Source: Pseudomonas oligotrophica (GTDB lineage: Bacteria > Pseudomonadota > Gammaproteobacteria > Pseudomonadales > Pseudomonadaceae). From it: a stretch of DNA of 64,000 bases. Of the stretch, positions 28,270-38,512 are shown in pieces (position 1 is the stretch's first letter; each line of letters starts with the position of its first letter). Made by a program: the position numbers and the translations under genes. The notes under the pieces are model-generated. The model saw only the letters and a program-made list of their open reading frames with translations, searched no databases and was not told the DNA's origin. The stretch covers positions 1 through 64,000 of the forward strand of contig NZ_JAKJRU010000008.1 of the NCBI RefSeq assembly GCF_021726475.1, given 5' to 3'.

Positions 28270-29847
28270 TCAGATCGCGCGTTCGTTGAGCAGTCGGCCG
28301 ATCTGGTCGGCCTGGCGCAGGGCCAGCGCGACGATGGTGAGGGTGGGGTTCTGCCCGCCGCTGGTGGTGAACTGGCTGCCGTCGGAGACGAACAGGTTGG
28401 GGATGTCGTGGCTCTGGCCCCACTTGTTCACCACGCCATCGCGGGCCTTGGCGCTCATGCGGTTGGTGCCCATGTTGTGACTGGCCGGGTAGGGCGGCAG
28501 CTCGATCACCTCGGTGGCGCCGGCGGCCTCGTAGCACTTGGCGGTGGCGGCGACGCCGTGCTTGCGCATGGCGGCATCCATCGGGTGATCGCTCTTGGTC
28601 ACCACCGGGATCGGCAGGCCGTACTGGTCCTTCTCGGTGGCGTGCAGGGTGATGCGGTTGCTTTCCAGCGGCAGGTCTTCACCGCACAGCCAGACGCCAG
28701 ACATGTGGTTGTACTTTTCCATCCGCGAGGCGAACTGGCGGCCCCAGCCCTTGGGCGTCGGGTCGAGGAAGGCGGAGAGGAAGGGCAGGCCGAGGGCGAG
28801 GATTTCCAGGCGGTAACCGCCGACGAAACCGCGCGACGGATCGTTGTACGACTCATCGGAGATCACCCCGGCGCAGGTGGTGCCGCGGTGCATGTTCACC
28901 GGCTTGGGCATCACCGCGAAGATCCCGGCGGTGGTGTGGGTCATGTAGTTCCTGCCGACCTGGCCGGAGGAGTTGGCCAGCCCGTCGGGGAACATCGAAG
29001 AAGCGGAGTTGAGCAGCAGGCGCGGCGACTCGATGGAGTTGCCGGCCACGCAGACCACCCGGGCCTTCTGCCGCTGGATGGTGCCCTGGGCGTCGGCGTA
29101 GACCACGCCGTTCACCTTGCCCTTGGCGTCGTGCTCGATGCGCAGCACCATCGACTGCGGCCGTACCTCGCAGTAGCCGCTGGCTTCGGCGCGCGGGATG
29201 TCGGTGTAAAGCGTCGACCACTTTGCGCCCATCTTGCAGCCCTGCATGCAGAAGCCGATCTGCTGGCAGGCGGCGCGGTCGTCGTAGGGCTCGGTGTTGA
29301 TCGCCATCGGCCCGGAGAGAATCTCCTTGTAGCCGACCCGCTTGGCGCCGGTGGCCAGCACCTTGAAGGAGTTGTGCCAGGGGTGATAGGCCATGCCGGT
29401 GCTCGGCCCGGTCACGCCCATGTGCTTCTCGGCCTTCTCGTACCAGGGCGCCATTTCTTCGAGCGTCACCGGCCAGTCGAGCAGGTTGGCGCCGGCGATA
29501 TCGCCGTTGATGCTCTGCATCTTGAATTCGAAGTCACGAAAGCGCAGGGCGATGCCGGCCCAGTGCACCGTGCTGCCGCCGACGCCCTTGACGATCCAGG
29601 CGGGCAGGGTCGGGTTGTTCTCGGTCAGGTGCCAGCCACCGGCGGCCTGGCGCTTGTCGAGCCAGGAGATCTTCTTGAACATCGCCCACTCGTCGTTCTC
29701 GATGTCCTCCAGCGTGTGCCGCTTGCCCGCCTCGAGCACTACGCTGCGAATCTTCTGTTTGGCCAGCGCGTTGGCCAGCGTGCCGCCGCCAGCGCCGGAG
29801 CCAATGATCACCACGACGCCATCGTCGTCCTGGGCAAAAGTTGCCAT
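28270..29847 (-). CDS. GMC family oxidoreductase, large FAD subunit
   Basis: This 525-residue protein has the FAD dinucleotide fold VVIIGSGAGGGTLANALAK (residues 12-30), the GMC segment WIVKGVGGSTVHWAGIALRF and the C-terminal active-site region PPYPASHNMGTNRMS, then GGQNPTLTIVALALRQAD. It resembles the large subunit of membrane-bound gluconate, sorbitol or related polyol dehydrogenases. It has no signal peptide; export would rely on the Tat-signal small subunit encoded 54 bases upstream. A multiheme cytochrome subunit is not present nearby. Its substrate is unknown; a polyol or diol would fit the operon. Confidence 0.9.
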   Translation of the reverse strand: MATFAQDDDGVVVIIGSGAGGGTLANALAKQKIRSVVLEAGKRHTLEDIENDEWAMFKKISWLDKRQAAGGWHLTENNPTLPAWIVKGVGGSTVHWAGIALRFRDFEFKMQSINGDIAGANLLDWPVTLEEMAPWYEKAEKHMGVTGPSTGMAYHPWHNSFKVLATGAKRVGYKEILSGPMAINTEPYDDRAACQQIGFCMQGCKMGAKWSTLYTDIPRAEASGYCEVRPQSMVLRIEHDAKGKVNGVVYADAQGTIQRQKARVVCVAGNSIESPRLLLNSASSMFPDGLANSSGQVGRNYMTHTTAGIFAVMPKPVNMHRGTTCAGVISDESYNDPSRGFVGGYRLEILALGLPFLSAFLDPTPKGWGRQFASRMEKYNHMSGVWLCGEDLPLESNRITLHATEKDQYGLPIPVVTKSDHPMDAAMRKHGVAATAKCYEAAGATEVIELPPYPASHNMGTNRMSAKARDGVVNKWGQSHDIPNLFVSDGSQFTTSGGQNPTLTIVALALRQADQIGRLLNERAI

Positions 29848-29901
29848 GGGTCTTCCTCGTCTTGTTCTTGTTGTGGGCCCGCCGGGTGGGCAGGGGACCG
29901 C

Positions 29902-30405
29902 TCAGAGCCAGTCCAGGTCGTTGAAGCCGCGGTTGACGTAGCCGCCGTATTGCCACGACGAGCCCTCGTAGCCGAACAGCGGAAACAGCGCCTTGTTGTC
30001 GTACAGGCCGAACATCAGGTTGCTGCGCACGGCCTTGAAGAACGGCGTGCGCTCGACCTCGGTCAGCAGGGCGACGCGCTGCGCTTCGTCGAGCGTCTCG
30101 AATGGACGGTCATGGGCCTTGAGCGCGCGCCGGTCGAGGTCCTCGAGGCCGTCGGCGACCAGCTTCGGCTGTTCCTTGACCAGCTCGGCCAGCGGACGGG
30201 CGTAATGCGCGTCGTCGATGAAGTCGTGGGGAAATACGTCGCGGCCCATGCGCAGCAGCCCGGCGGGCAGCTCTGGCAGGGCCTCGTCGGCCAGCAGGCG
30301 CACGGGAATCAGTTGCGCCAGGCTGAAGGCCAGTGCGGACTGGCCGGTCAGGGATAGAAAGCGTCGGCGACTGAGGGCGCCTTTATGGCAGGCTGGATCT
30401 TGCAT
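29902..30405 (-). CDS. Tat-exported small subunit of the GMC dehydrogenase (gluconate dehydrogenase subunit 3-like)
   Basis: This 167-residue protein starts with a twin-arginine signal (SRRRFLSLTGQSALAFSL, residues 12-29). The mature part has LLRMGRDVFPHDFIDDAHYA, then VRSNLMFGLYDNKALFPLFG and ends in GYVNRGFNDLDWL, typical of small subunits that travel with GMC dehydrogenases. It probably carries the FAD subunit across the membrane in folded form. It is the first gene of the leftward operon, 94 bases downstream of the predicted sigma-54 promoter. Confidence 0.83.
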   Translation of the reverse strand: MQDPACHKGALSRRRFLSLTGQSALAFSLAQLIPVRLLADEALPELPAGLLRMGRDVFPHDFIDDAHYARPLAELVKEQPKLVADGLEDLDRRALKAHDRPFETLDEAQRVALLTEVERTPFFKAVRSNLMFGLYDNKALFPLFGYEGSSWQYGGYVNRGFNDLDWL

Positions 30406-30498
30406 GGCTCAGCTCCTGATTTATTGCCGGAGCCTGAGAAAAAGTGCAGGCGCCTGGCGTTCTTGTTATGCGGGGGCTTGTTCCGCAAGAGTGCAGGA

Positions 30499-30513
30499 GC
30501 AGGGCGCGTGCCA
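30499..30513 (-). promoter_or_regulatory. Sigma-54 (-24/-12) promoter of the aco-like operon
   Basis: Read on the minus strand, TGGCACGCGCCCTGC matches the consensus TGGCACG-N4-TTGC at all but one base, with correct GG to GC spacing. It points at the small-subunit gene and lies between that gene and the AcoR-type activator's binding palindromes. Confidence 0.82.
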
Positions 30514-30595
30514 ACTTTAGAGATGGCCTTATTAGTTGGCTAACATATTGATATACAAGCATATATTCGTTGAAGAGTGCGGAGCTGTAATCGGA

Positions 30596-30648
30596 GTGTA
30601 AAACGCCCCGAGCTTTACACCTGTAACGTCGCTGTAAAGCGCTTTACA
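30596..30648. promoter_or_regulatory. Palindromic upstream activator sites, probably for AcoR
   Basis: Two inverted repeats share the half-site TGTAAA: GTGTAAA-N11-TTTACAC at 30596-30620, and the perfect 16-base palindrome TGTAAAGCGCTTTACA at 30633-30648. A further CTGTAACG lies between them. They are 83-150 bases upstream of the sigma-54 promoter, the usual distance for enhancer-binding activators, and about 170 bases from acoR. Confidence 0.75.
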
Positions 30649-30816
30649 ACTTGGATGCCTCTTTTAAGCGGTGGCATGTTCCAAAGTTGAACTTCCCAGC
30701 CGGATGCATTGGTTTATGCTGGCTGGCAGTTGTAACGGGTCGAATACAAACAGACCGTCAATAAGAAGAATCACCCAGGTCTCCGGGCGCCTGCGTGCCG
30801 GGATCGAGGAGGAAGC

Positions 30817-32745
<1,929 letters not shown>

Positions 32746-32769
32746 CGCCAGGTTTCGCTGCCGTTCTTC

Positions 32770-33276
32770 TCAGCACGTTGCCTCGAATGATGCGTGATAG
32801 CTGACGGCACCTTCTGCAATTTCGCCGTGCAGCGCCAAGGCCTGGAAGTACTCGGGCGGCACCCCAGGCAACTGCAGGCAGGCATGGGATCTGAAGCCAA
32901 AGCGCCGGTAATAGAGCGGGTCGCCCAGCAAAACGCAACCTGCGGCGCCCCGGCACCGGAGTTCGTCGAGCGCGGTCGTCATCAAGGCCGAACCGATCCC
33001 CAGGTTCTGCCGCTCGGGCATGACGGAGATCGGCCCCAGGCCATACCAACCGAGGGCACCCGAGGAAATCGTCACCGGTGAAACGGCCACATGCCCAACG
33101 ATCTCATCGCCCTCAAGCGCGACCAGCGAAATAGCCAACTGGCCGCTGCGACGCAGGGCGTCGATGATGAACTGCTCGGTATGGCTGGAATGCTCGGCCG
33201 TGGCGAAGGCCAGTTTGGTAAGCCGTGCGATGGCGGCGACGTCATCAGTCTGTTCACCGCGAATGGAAAGATGCAT
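32770..33276 (-). CDS. GNAT family N-acetyltransferase
   Basis: This 168-residue protein has a GNAT fold: LGPISVMPERQNLGIGSALM (acetyl-CoA loop QNLGIGS), then CVLLGDPLYYRRFGFRSHAC and PPEYFQALAL. It is similar to the uncharacterised YhbS-type acetyltransferases. It is convergent with acoR, 24 bases between stops. It is the last gene before the base composition drops, so probably the last core-genome gene. Substrate unknown. Confidence 0.9.
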   Translation of the reverse strand: MHLSIRGEQTDDVAAIARLTKLAFATAEHSSHTEQFIIDALRRSGQLAISLVALEGDEIVGHVAVSPVTISSGALGWYGLGPISVMPERQNLGIGSALMTTALDELRCRGAAGCVLLGDPLYYRRFGFRSHACLQLPGVPPEYFQALALHGEIAEGAVSYHASFEATC

Positions 33277-33490
33277 GCCGGTGTCCCTGCGCGCGGGATG
33301 GATGAGGGGAAGCAGCCAATGGTTGGAGGCAGGCCGGTTTCGCTAACAATTGGGAACGACTGCCGAGCTGCGGGGAATAGGTCCACGTGAGGTCATCGCG
33401 CCAAAGCATGCCACGGAACGCCTGTCGCGAGTGGAAGCGATCGGACAACAGCGAACCGACGGTCTTCCCGAGGCTTTCAACACCCCAAAG

Positions 33491-33524
33491 AAAAAGCCCC
33501 GAGCATCTTTCGATGCCGGGGCTT
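33491..33524 (-). terminator. Terminator of ssrA (minus strand)
   Basis: On the minus strand an AAGCCCCG / CGGGGCTT stem with an inner GCATC-GAAA-GATGC hairpin is followed by TTTTTC. It lies seven bases beyond the presumed CCA end of the tmRNA fragment, as expected for the native ssrA terminator. Confidence 0.85.
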
Positions 33525-33530
33525 TGTGTT

Positions 33531-33560
33531 TGGTGGAGCCGGGGGGATTTGAATCCCAAA
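33531..33560 (-). ncRNA. ssrA: 3' end fragment of tmRNA (ssrA), likely island attachment site
   Basis: On the minus strand the bases end in ATTCAAATCCC and then CCCGGCTCCACCA, i.e. a T-arm-like segment, the acceptor strand CGGCTCC and the encoded ACCA tail. CGGCTCC pairs with GGGGCCG, the known 5' end of pseudomonad tmRNA. No 5' part is visible on the minus strand up to 34 kb, so this is only a 3' piece. tmRNA 3' ends are well-known integration sites. The element would lie to the right, and a complete ssrA would be at its far end outside the window. A tRNA remnant is less likely because of the acceptor sequence. Confidence 0.7.
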
Positions 33561-33575
33561 CTTCAATATCCCGGC

Positions 33576-33617
33576 CAAATCAAGGCTTCAGCGCATTATG
33601 CAGGAAACCTTGATTTG
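33576..33617. repeat. 10-bp inverted repeat beside the tmRNA fragment
   Basis: CAAATCAAGG and CCTTGATTTG are perfect inverted repeats separated by 22 bases, beginning 16 bases from the tmRNA-like segment. The location suggests integrase or excisionase binding at the left attachment site. Confidence 0.6.
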
Positions 33618-33966
33618 TTGGATTGCTCACAGTGAGCGCGAGTATATGAACCTTTTGAGCCTTGTCAAGCATCGCATTCACCTATCTGTGAGAGTGGCTT
33701 TGCGTGCGTTGGCGAGTAGAGCTGCCCGCAGTCGGTTGGGTTTAGGCTGCGTTGAAGCCAAACGCTCCTGAGTTTGAAGTTACCAATGATCTAGGGAGGC
33801 GTCTTGGGTTTCTAAGGTGTTCCCGTTGGCCCCCGATCATAATCACCTCAACTCAATTTACGGTCTTATCTTGACTGCGGTTCGAGGTTCATGGAGCAGG
33901 ATTGCTTGGTGTGATTCCAGGTTTCAATCGCGAAGTGCGAAAATGGATGGGGCTGACATCGCTCGC
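33618..33966. other. Non-coding left edge of the island
   Basis: No convincing gene is visible; open frames here overlap in antisense with the HAD gene or lack ribosome sites. The base composition is clearly less GC-rich than before 33.3 kb. Confidence 0.5.
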
Positions 33967-34584
33967 TCAAGGCGCGGTTGCCAATACCTTACGAGCGAAC
34001 GTAACCAATTCAGGGCAGTCACCGTTGGTGCTGTTTCGGTCAACAAAAAAGCCTCGGATGCCTACTGCCGTTGGCCCATCTCGGTCGCAACGTTGGGAGT
34101 CACCGATCATCCACGATGCGGTCGGGGACGCCCCAAGCTGATCGCAAATCCAACTGTAGATGGTGGGTTCGGGCTTCATTACGCCTAAATCACAGCTAAA
34201 TGCATATGCGTCTAGCATGGGGTAGCAACGCAGGACGGCTTGCCGGTACGGGAAAGCCAAATTCGAGCAAACACCGATTCGAATGCCTTGCTCTTGGAGC
34301 AGTTTCACCGCTTCGAGCCCGTCAGGATATGCCTCAACGGCTGCGATCTCTTCTGCCAGGACAGTTTCCAGAGTGCTCAATTGTTCAGGGCTTGCAGTGA
34401 TCCCCAAATGCGCTGCGGCTTGCGTCAACGTTATCGCAGATTTCATCAGGAAAGACGCGTCGTCCGGGCGGGGGCGCCGCCCATGCGCCTTTCCGATCTT
34501 CATCAACTGTCGGTACGGATGCGACCCATCTTGAATCTTTATCAGTGTCCCGAAAGCATCAAAAATGACGGCTTGTATGGTCAT
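33967..34584 (-). CDS. HAD superfamily hydrolase
   Basis: This 205-residue protein has the HAD motifs in order: AVIFDAFGTLIK (nucleophile Asp), GVCSNLAFPYRQ (motif II Ser), a Lys in LGVMKPEPTIYSWI, and SWMIGDSQRCDRDGPTAVGI (motif IV). It resembles haloacid-dehalogenase/phosphatase-type members with a helical cap. The ATG at 34584 is chosen; a start 15 bases upstream is possible. It stands alone near the island edge. The substrate cannot be predicted. Confidence 0.87.
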   Translation of the reverse strand: MTIQAVIFDAFGTLIKIQDGSHPYRQLMKIGKAHGRRPRPDDASFLMKSAITLTQAAAHLGITASPEQLSTLETVLAEEIAAVEAYPDGLEAVKLLQEQGIRIGVCSNLAFPYRQAVLRCYPMLDAYAFSCDLGVMKPEPTIYSWICDQLGASPTASWMIGDSQRCDRDGPTAVGIRGFFVDRNSTNGDCPELVTFARKVLATAP

Positions 34585-34624
34585 TAGACATCCCGTCACG
34601 ACAGGGTATCGAAGGCTGGCGCAT

Positions 34625-34955
34625 TCAACCGACGTGCTTGATTGGCCCCGAATACTTCGCTATAGCATGATTATTGGTTACTAGGATGAAGCCTTCCGAA
34701 GCTGCTTGTCCAATGAGCATCCGATCAAATGGGCGCTGTGAAGGAGAGGCGAGGCCGCAGCCTTAATGGCGTGTCGGCTGGTCATGGACAGCTCCTTGTA
34801 GTCGCCGTCCAGAAGAGACCTTCTTAGTACTCCTGAATCGAACTGAAAGCTGGCTTTGCTCATCGCGTTTTTGGCCGATTTTCCAGCTGCTAGCGGCGCT
34901 GATGAACAGCTCATTGGCGCGATCCTCGATCATCTCCACAGCCCCGAGTTAGCTA
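34625..34955 (-). pseudogene. VapC-like PIN-domain toxin, frameshifted remnant
   Basis: Three reading frames on the minus strand together spell a PIN protein. One gives NELFISAASSWKIGQKRDEQ, the next gives SLLDGDYKELSMTSRHAIKA, and a third gives PFDRMLIGQAASEGFILVTN followed by NHAIAKYSGPIKHVG and a stop at 34625. These are the typical successive blocks of VapC-type type II toxins, but at least two frame changes separate them. No antitoxin gene is intact. It is a decayed toxin gene in the accessory region. Confidence 0.75.
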
Positions 34956-35051
34956 ACCTACTTAGTCTATCCCCTCGTTGGAGGGGCAGCTGTCATGGTC
35001 AATTGCAGGCTGTAAATAATTGCGGTTTTTCCGTGACGCTGCGGTTATATG

Positions 35052-35091
35052 AAATTATGGCTCAGCCATAATTATTGCTGAGCCATAATTT
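35052..35091. repeat. 14-bp inverted repeat with nested palindrome
   Basis: AAATTATGGCTCAG and CTGAGCCATAATTT are perfect inverted repeats around a 12-base loop, and the left arm extends into TATGGCTCAGCCATA, itself a palindrome. A T-rich stretch follows. It stands in the gap between the vapC remnant and the copper ATPase. It may be a two-way terminator, an operator or a trace of a mobile element. The rest of 34956-35600 has no supported gene. Confidence 0.55.
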
Positions 35092-35458
35092 TCATCATTT
35101 TGTGGCCTCGCCGTACAGCTCGACGCGTGGCGCGCTTCGTGCGTGCACTAGATGGGTAGCTAGGTGTTAGTGAGCAGATCTCAGCGTACGCAGACTTTCT
35201 CGAACCTGCCCCTCGCTACAAATTACTCAGATCATCCGCTTTCGTTTGCAATTAAGCAGTCGCGAGGAGTCGCGGTACCCTTCCGCGTCACCGACGCGCC
35301 TCGCTTGTGGTGATTACCAACGGTGCGAAATTTCAAAATTCGAAAAGAAGACTCCGAGCCGGTTGGATCAGCCTCGCATCGTCCGTGGAGATGTCTTGAT
35401 CTCAAATAGTCATTGACCGCGCCCAGGACATACATACGACCTGACATACCAGAGAACC

Positions 35459-35472
35459 TGACAGAAATGTAA
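35459..35472. promoter_or_regulatory. CopR-type box upstream of the copper ATPase
   Basis: TGACA-GAAA-TGTAA is a variant of the palindrome TTACA-N4-TGTAA repeated across the island. It ends 128 bases before the copper ATPase start. Confidence 0.6.
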
Positions 35473-35600
35473 TGGTTACTTCAGCCTTTGGTCAGGACGC
35501 TTTGCATATATTGGCTGTCAGACGCTGCAAGCATTGAAAAACCGCAAATGTCCCTGCAATAGGCCAAGTTCGTCGCTAACCAATCCATAAGGTGCCCCGT

Positions 35601-37964
35601 ATGTCCTCTCAGCAGTGCCATCACCAGCCCGACCAAACGAAAGGTACTGCAGCACTCACAGACCCCGTCTGCGGGATGAAGGTGGAAGAGGATAGCGAGC
35701 ATCAAGAGCATTATCAGGGAAGCACTTACCGCTTCTGCAGCCAGGGTTGCCAGACCAAGTTTCGTTCCGACCCTGCTCGATATCTCGCTGCACCGCAGGC
35801 TCATGGGACCTCCTCTCGGGCATCTACCCCACCCGCACAGAAACCACCCGCCGGTGATGCAACGACAGAGTACACCTGCCCGATGCACCCTGAGATCCGC
35901 CAAATGGATCCAGGTGATTGCCCTATCTGCGGGATGTCATTGGAACCTCTGATCCCTGAACTCGACGAGGAGGAGAATCCCGAACTCAAGGACTTCTCGA
36001 AGCGATTCTGGTGGTCTCTGCCCCTGACCGTAGCAGTAACCCTGTTGGCAATGGCGGGACATGCGATACCGCTGTTTCACGGCGCTAGCCAGAACTGGGT
36101 TGAACTAGCCCTTACGACCCCGGTTGTCTTGTGGGCAGGTTGGCCATTTCTCGTGCGCGGTTTCGCATCAGTTAAGCATCGCAGCCCAAACATGTGGACG
36201 TTGATCGGGCTTGGCACAGGGGCTGCGTATATTTACAGCATCGTAGCAACCGTCTTACCGAGCATATTTCCAGAGTCATTCACTGTGGGCGGCCGGATAG
36301 GCGTTTACTACGAAGCCGCAGCGGTCATCATTTCACTGACGCTTTTAGGTCAGCTGCTCGAACTGAAGGCCCGCTCTCAGACATCTTCCGCAATCAAGTC
36401 CCTGCTTGGCTTATCACCCAAAACAGCTCGCCGTATCGCCAAGGATGGTTCCGAGGAGGACATCCCGCTCACACATGTTCACGAGGGCGACCATCTGCGC
36501 GTTCGTCCTGGTGAAAAGGTACCCGTTGATGGAGAGGTGTTAGAGGGCGAGAGCGCCGTCGACGAATCCATGCTAACGGGCGAGCCGGTTCCGGTGACGA
36601 AGCGGACAGGCGATTCGCTTATCGGCGCGACGATGAACACGAGCGGCTCGCTTGTCATGCGAGCCACCAGGGTTGGCTCCGGGACTATGCTTTCACAAAT
36701 CGTCCAGATGGTTGCGAATGCGCAACGCTCCAAAGCACCCATGCAGCGAATGGCGGACACGGTTGCGGGTTATTTCGTGCTGACGGTCATTGGTATCGCC
36801 TTGCTGACATTCTTTGCATGGGGCCTGTTTGGACCCGAGCAGGGCTGGGTATTCGGCCTGATCAATGCAGTTGCGGTTCTGATCATTGCTTGCCCTTGCG
36901 CACTTGGCCTGGCAACGCCTATGTCGATCATGGTTGCCACAGGCAAAGCGGCTGGAAGTGGAGTGCTTTTCAGAGACGCAGGCGCCATCGAAAATGTCCG
37001 TAAGGTAGACACGCTGATTGTCGATAAAACAGGAACCTTGACCGAGGGCCGACCTGTCTTCGATCGGGCCATAGGCGTCACGCCGTTTGACTCGCAGGAA
37101 GTCATCCGTTTGTCTGCCAGCTTGGATCAAGGTAGTGAGCATCCCCTAGCCCACGCGATCGTAGACCATGCCAGAAGCGAAGGTATCCAGCTGGCGAAGC
37201 CAGAGACCTTCGAGTCAGGGTCAGGGATCGGAGTCCGTGGTCTGGTGGAAGGCAAGCAGCTACAGCTAGGCAACACCGCGCTTATGGAAGATGCGGGTGT
37301 GAGCGTCGAGCCGTTGAAATATCAGGCAGAAAAAATGCGCGAGAGCGGTACCAGCATTGTTTACCTGGCTGTTGATGGGGCACTTGCCGGCTTGCTGGCC
37401 GTATCGGACCCAATCAAACCGACGTCCAAGGAAGCTGTAGCGCGGCTCCAAGCGGAGGGCGTGCAAGTCATCATGGCCACCGGCGACGGGCTTACCACTG
37501 CCCGCGCGGTGGCTCGTGAGCTATCGCTCGATGAGGTGCATGGCGAAGTGAAGCCGCAGGACAAGGAGGCGCTGGTGGTTAAGCTACAAGCCCTAGGTAA
37601 AGTAGTCGCCATGGCAGGCGACGGAATAAATGATGCGCCGGCGCTCGCCAGGGCTGATGTCGGCATAGCGATGGGCACGGGCACTGACGTCGCCATGAAC
37701 AGCGCCCAAGTTACGCTCGTTAAAGGTGACCTGATGGGGATACTGCGCGCGCGCACGCTTTCGGTGGCGACGGTTCGCAATATGCGTCAGAACCTTCTGT
37801 TTGCCTTTATGTACAACGGGTTGAGCATCCCGATTGCCGCAGGTCTGCTCTATCCGTTCTTCGGACTGTTGCTGTCTCCGATGATTGCTGCCCTGGCCAT
37901 GAGCCTCAGCTCAGCATCGGTTGTGTTCAACGCACTCCGGCTCCGTCAAACGCGTGTAGTTTGA
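35601..37964 (+). CDS. copA: Copper-exporting P1B-type ATPase with YHS and heavy-metal-binding N-terminal domains
   Basis: This 787-residue ATPase begins with a YHS domain ([20 protein letters not shown]) and a heavy-metal-binding motif ([20 protein letters not shown]). The P1B core follows with eight membrane helices, the transport motif CPC (Cys431-Pro-Cys433), the phosphorylation site DKTGT (Asp475) and [10 protein letters not shown]. The C-terminal helix has MSLSSASVV, the MxxSS pattern of Cu(I)/Ag(I) pumps. It exports Cu(I) from cytoplasm to periplasm. The ATG at 35601 follows AAGG. A CopR-type box is upstream. The symbol copA is also used for the multicopper oxidase at 53972, a different protein. 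Confidence 0.95.
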   Translation: MSSQQCHHQPDQTKGTAALTDPVCGMKVEEDSEHQEHYQGSTYRFCSQGCQTKFRSDPARYLAAPQAHGTSSRASTPPAQKPPAGDATTEYTCPMHPEIRQMDPGDCPICGMSLEPLIPELDEEENPELKDFSKRFWWSLPLTVAVTLLAMAGHAIPLFHGASQNWVELALTTPVVLWAGWPFLVRGFASVKHRSPNMWTLIGLGTGAAYIYSIVATVLPSIFPESFTVGGRIGVYYEAAAVIISLTLLGQLLELKARSQTSSAIKSLLGLSPKTARRIAKDGSEEDIPLTHVHEGDHLRVRPGEKVPVDGEVLEGESAVDESMLTGEPVPVTKRTGDSLIGATMNTSGSLVMRATRVGSGTMLSQIVQMVANAQRSKAPMQRMADTVAGYFVLTVIGIALLTFFAWGLFGPEQGWVFGLINAVAVLIIACPCALGLATPMSIMVATGKAAGSGVLFRDAGAIENVRKVDTLIVDKTGTLTEGRPVFDRAIGVTPFDSQEVIRLSASLDQGSEHPLAHAIVDHARSEGIQLAKPETFESGSGIGVRGLVEGKQLQLGNTALMEDAGVSVEPLKYQAEKMRESGTSIVYLAVDGALAGLLAVSDPIKPTSKEAVARLQAEGVQVIMATGDGLTTARAVARELSLDEVHGEVKPQDKEALVVKLQALGKVVAMAGDGINDAPALARADVGIAMGTGTDVAMNSAQVTLVKGDLMGILRARTLSVATVRNMRQNLLFAFMYNGLSIPIAAGLLYPFFGLLLSPMIAALAMSLSSASVVFNALRLRQTRVV

Positions 37965-38042
37965 AGCCTGTCGGCTTAGGCTTCGGTTGCGAAGCGACCG
38001 AAGCCTCATTGATTGCTCATGAATTGCCCGTAAGCTGGAAAT

Positions 38043-38420
38043 ATGAAGTCCTACATGCGCTCCTTCCTTGTCCTGCTGCTAGTGCTCGCGCTTCCGATCA
38101 ACGGGATGGCGCAATTGCTCATGCCGGTTGGGTCGTCAGCGCATCACGTAATGCCTGATAGGGTAGGCATAGAGGCTATGGCAGCCAGCCACGCGTCGAT
38201 GGCTGGCGTCAGCGGCGCTGAGCCCGAGTGCTGTGAAGCGAATGAGCATGGAACGGCGACCGTCTGCAAGACGGGCCAAGAATGCAAAACTGCAAGTATC
38301 CTTCAGCTTGTCTCAATAAAAGCCCAGCTGATGCCTGCTGCTAAACCCGTGACCACTCCCTATAACGGCCTGATCCCCTCTAGCCTTTTAGACGCCGTCT
38401 GGCATCCACCCCGCGTCTAA
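38043..38420 (+). CDS. Small periplasmic protein of the copper cluster, unknown function
   Basis: This 125-residue protein has a clear signal peptide (residues 1-23, SFLVLLLVLALPINGMAQ). The mature part is rich in Met and His at first (SSAHHVMPDRVGIEAMAASH) and has four Cys in EPECCEANE and CKTGQEC. It lies between the copper ATPase and cusC. The Cys/His/Met content fits a periplasmic metal-binding role. No family is recognised with certainty. Confidence 0.7.
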   Translation: MKSYMRSFLVLLLVLALPINGMAQLLMPVGSSAHHVMPDRVGIEAMAASHASMAGVSGAEPECCEANEHGTATVCKTGQECKTASILQLVSIKAQLMPAAKPVTTPYNGLIPSSLLDAVWHPPRV

Positions 38421-38512
38421 TTCCGATCAAATTATAGGAACCGCCCGAGTGAGCATTCGGGCCGGCTACCGCGCGCCTTTGGCTCGCATGAAAGATCAGG
38501 AATCCTTCGCAA

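Noticed and set aside
28408..30357. 649-residue plus-strand frame
   Set aside because: It is antisense to the GMC dehydrogenase genes and rich in Val, His and Gly without motifs.
33967..34188. Plus-strand frames over the HAD gene
   Set aside because: They are antisense to clear HAD motifs.
35232..35447. 71-residue minus-strand frame
   Set aside because: No ribosome site, motif or neighbour supports it.
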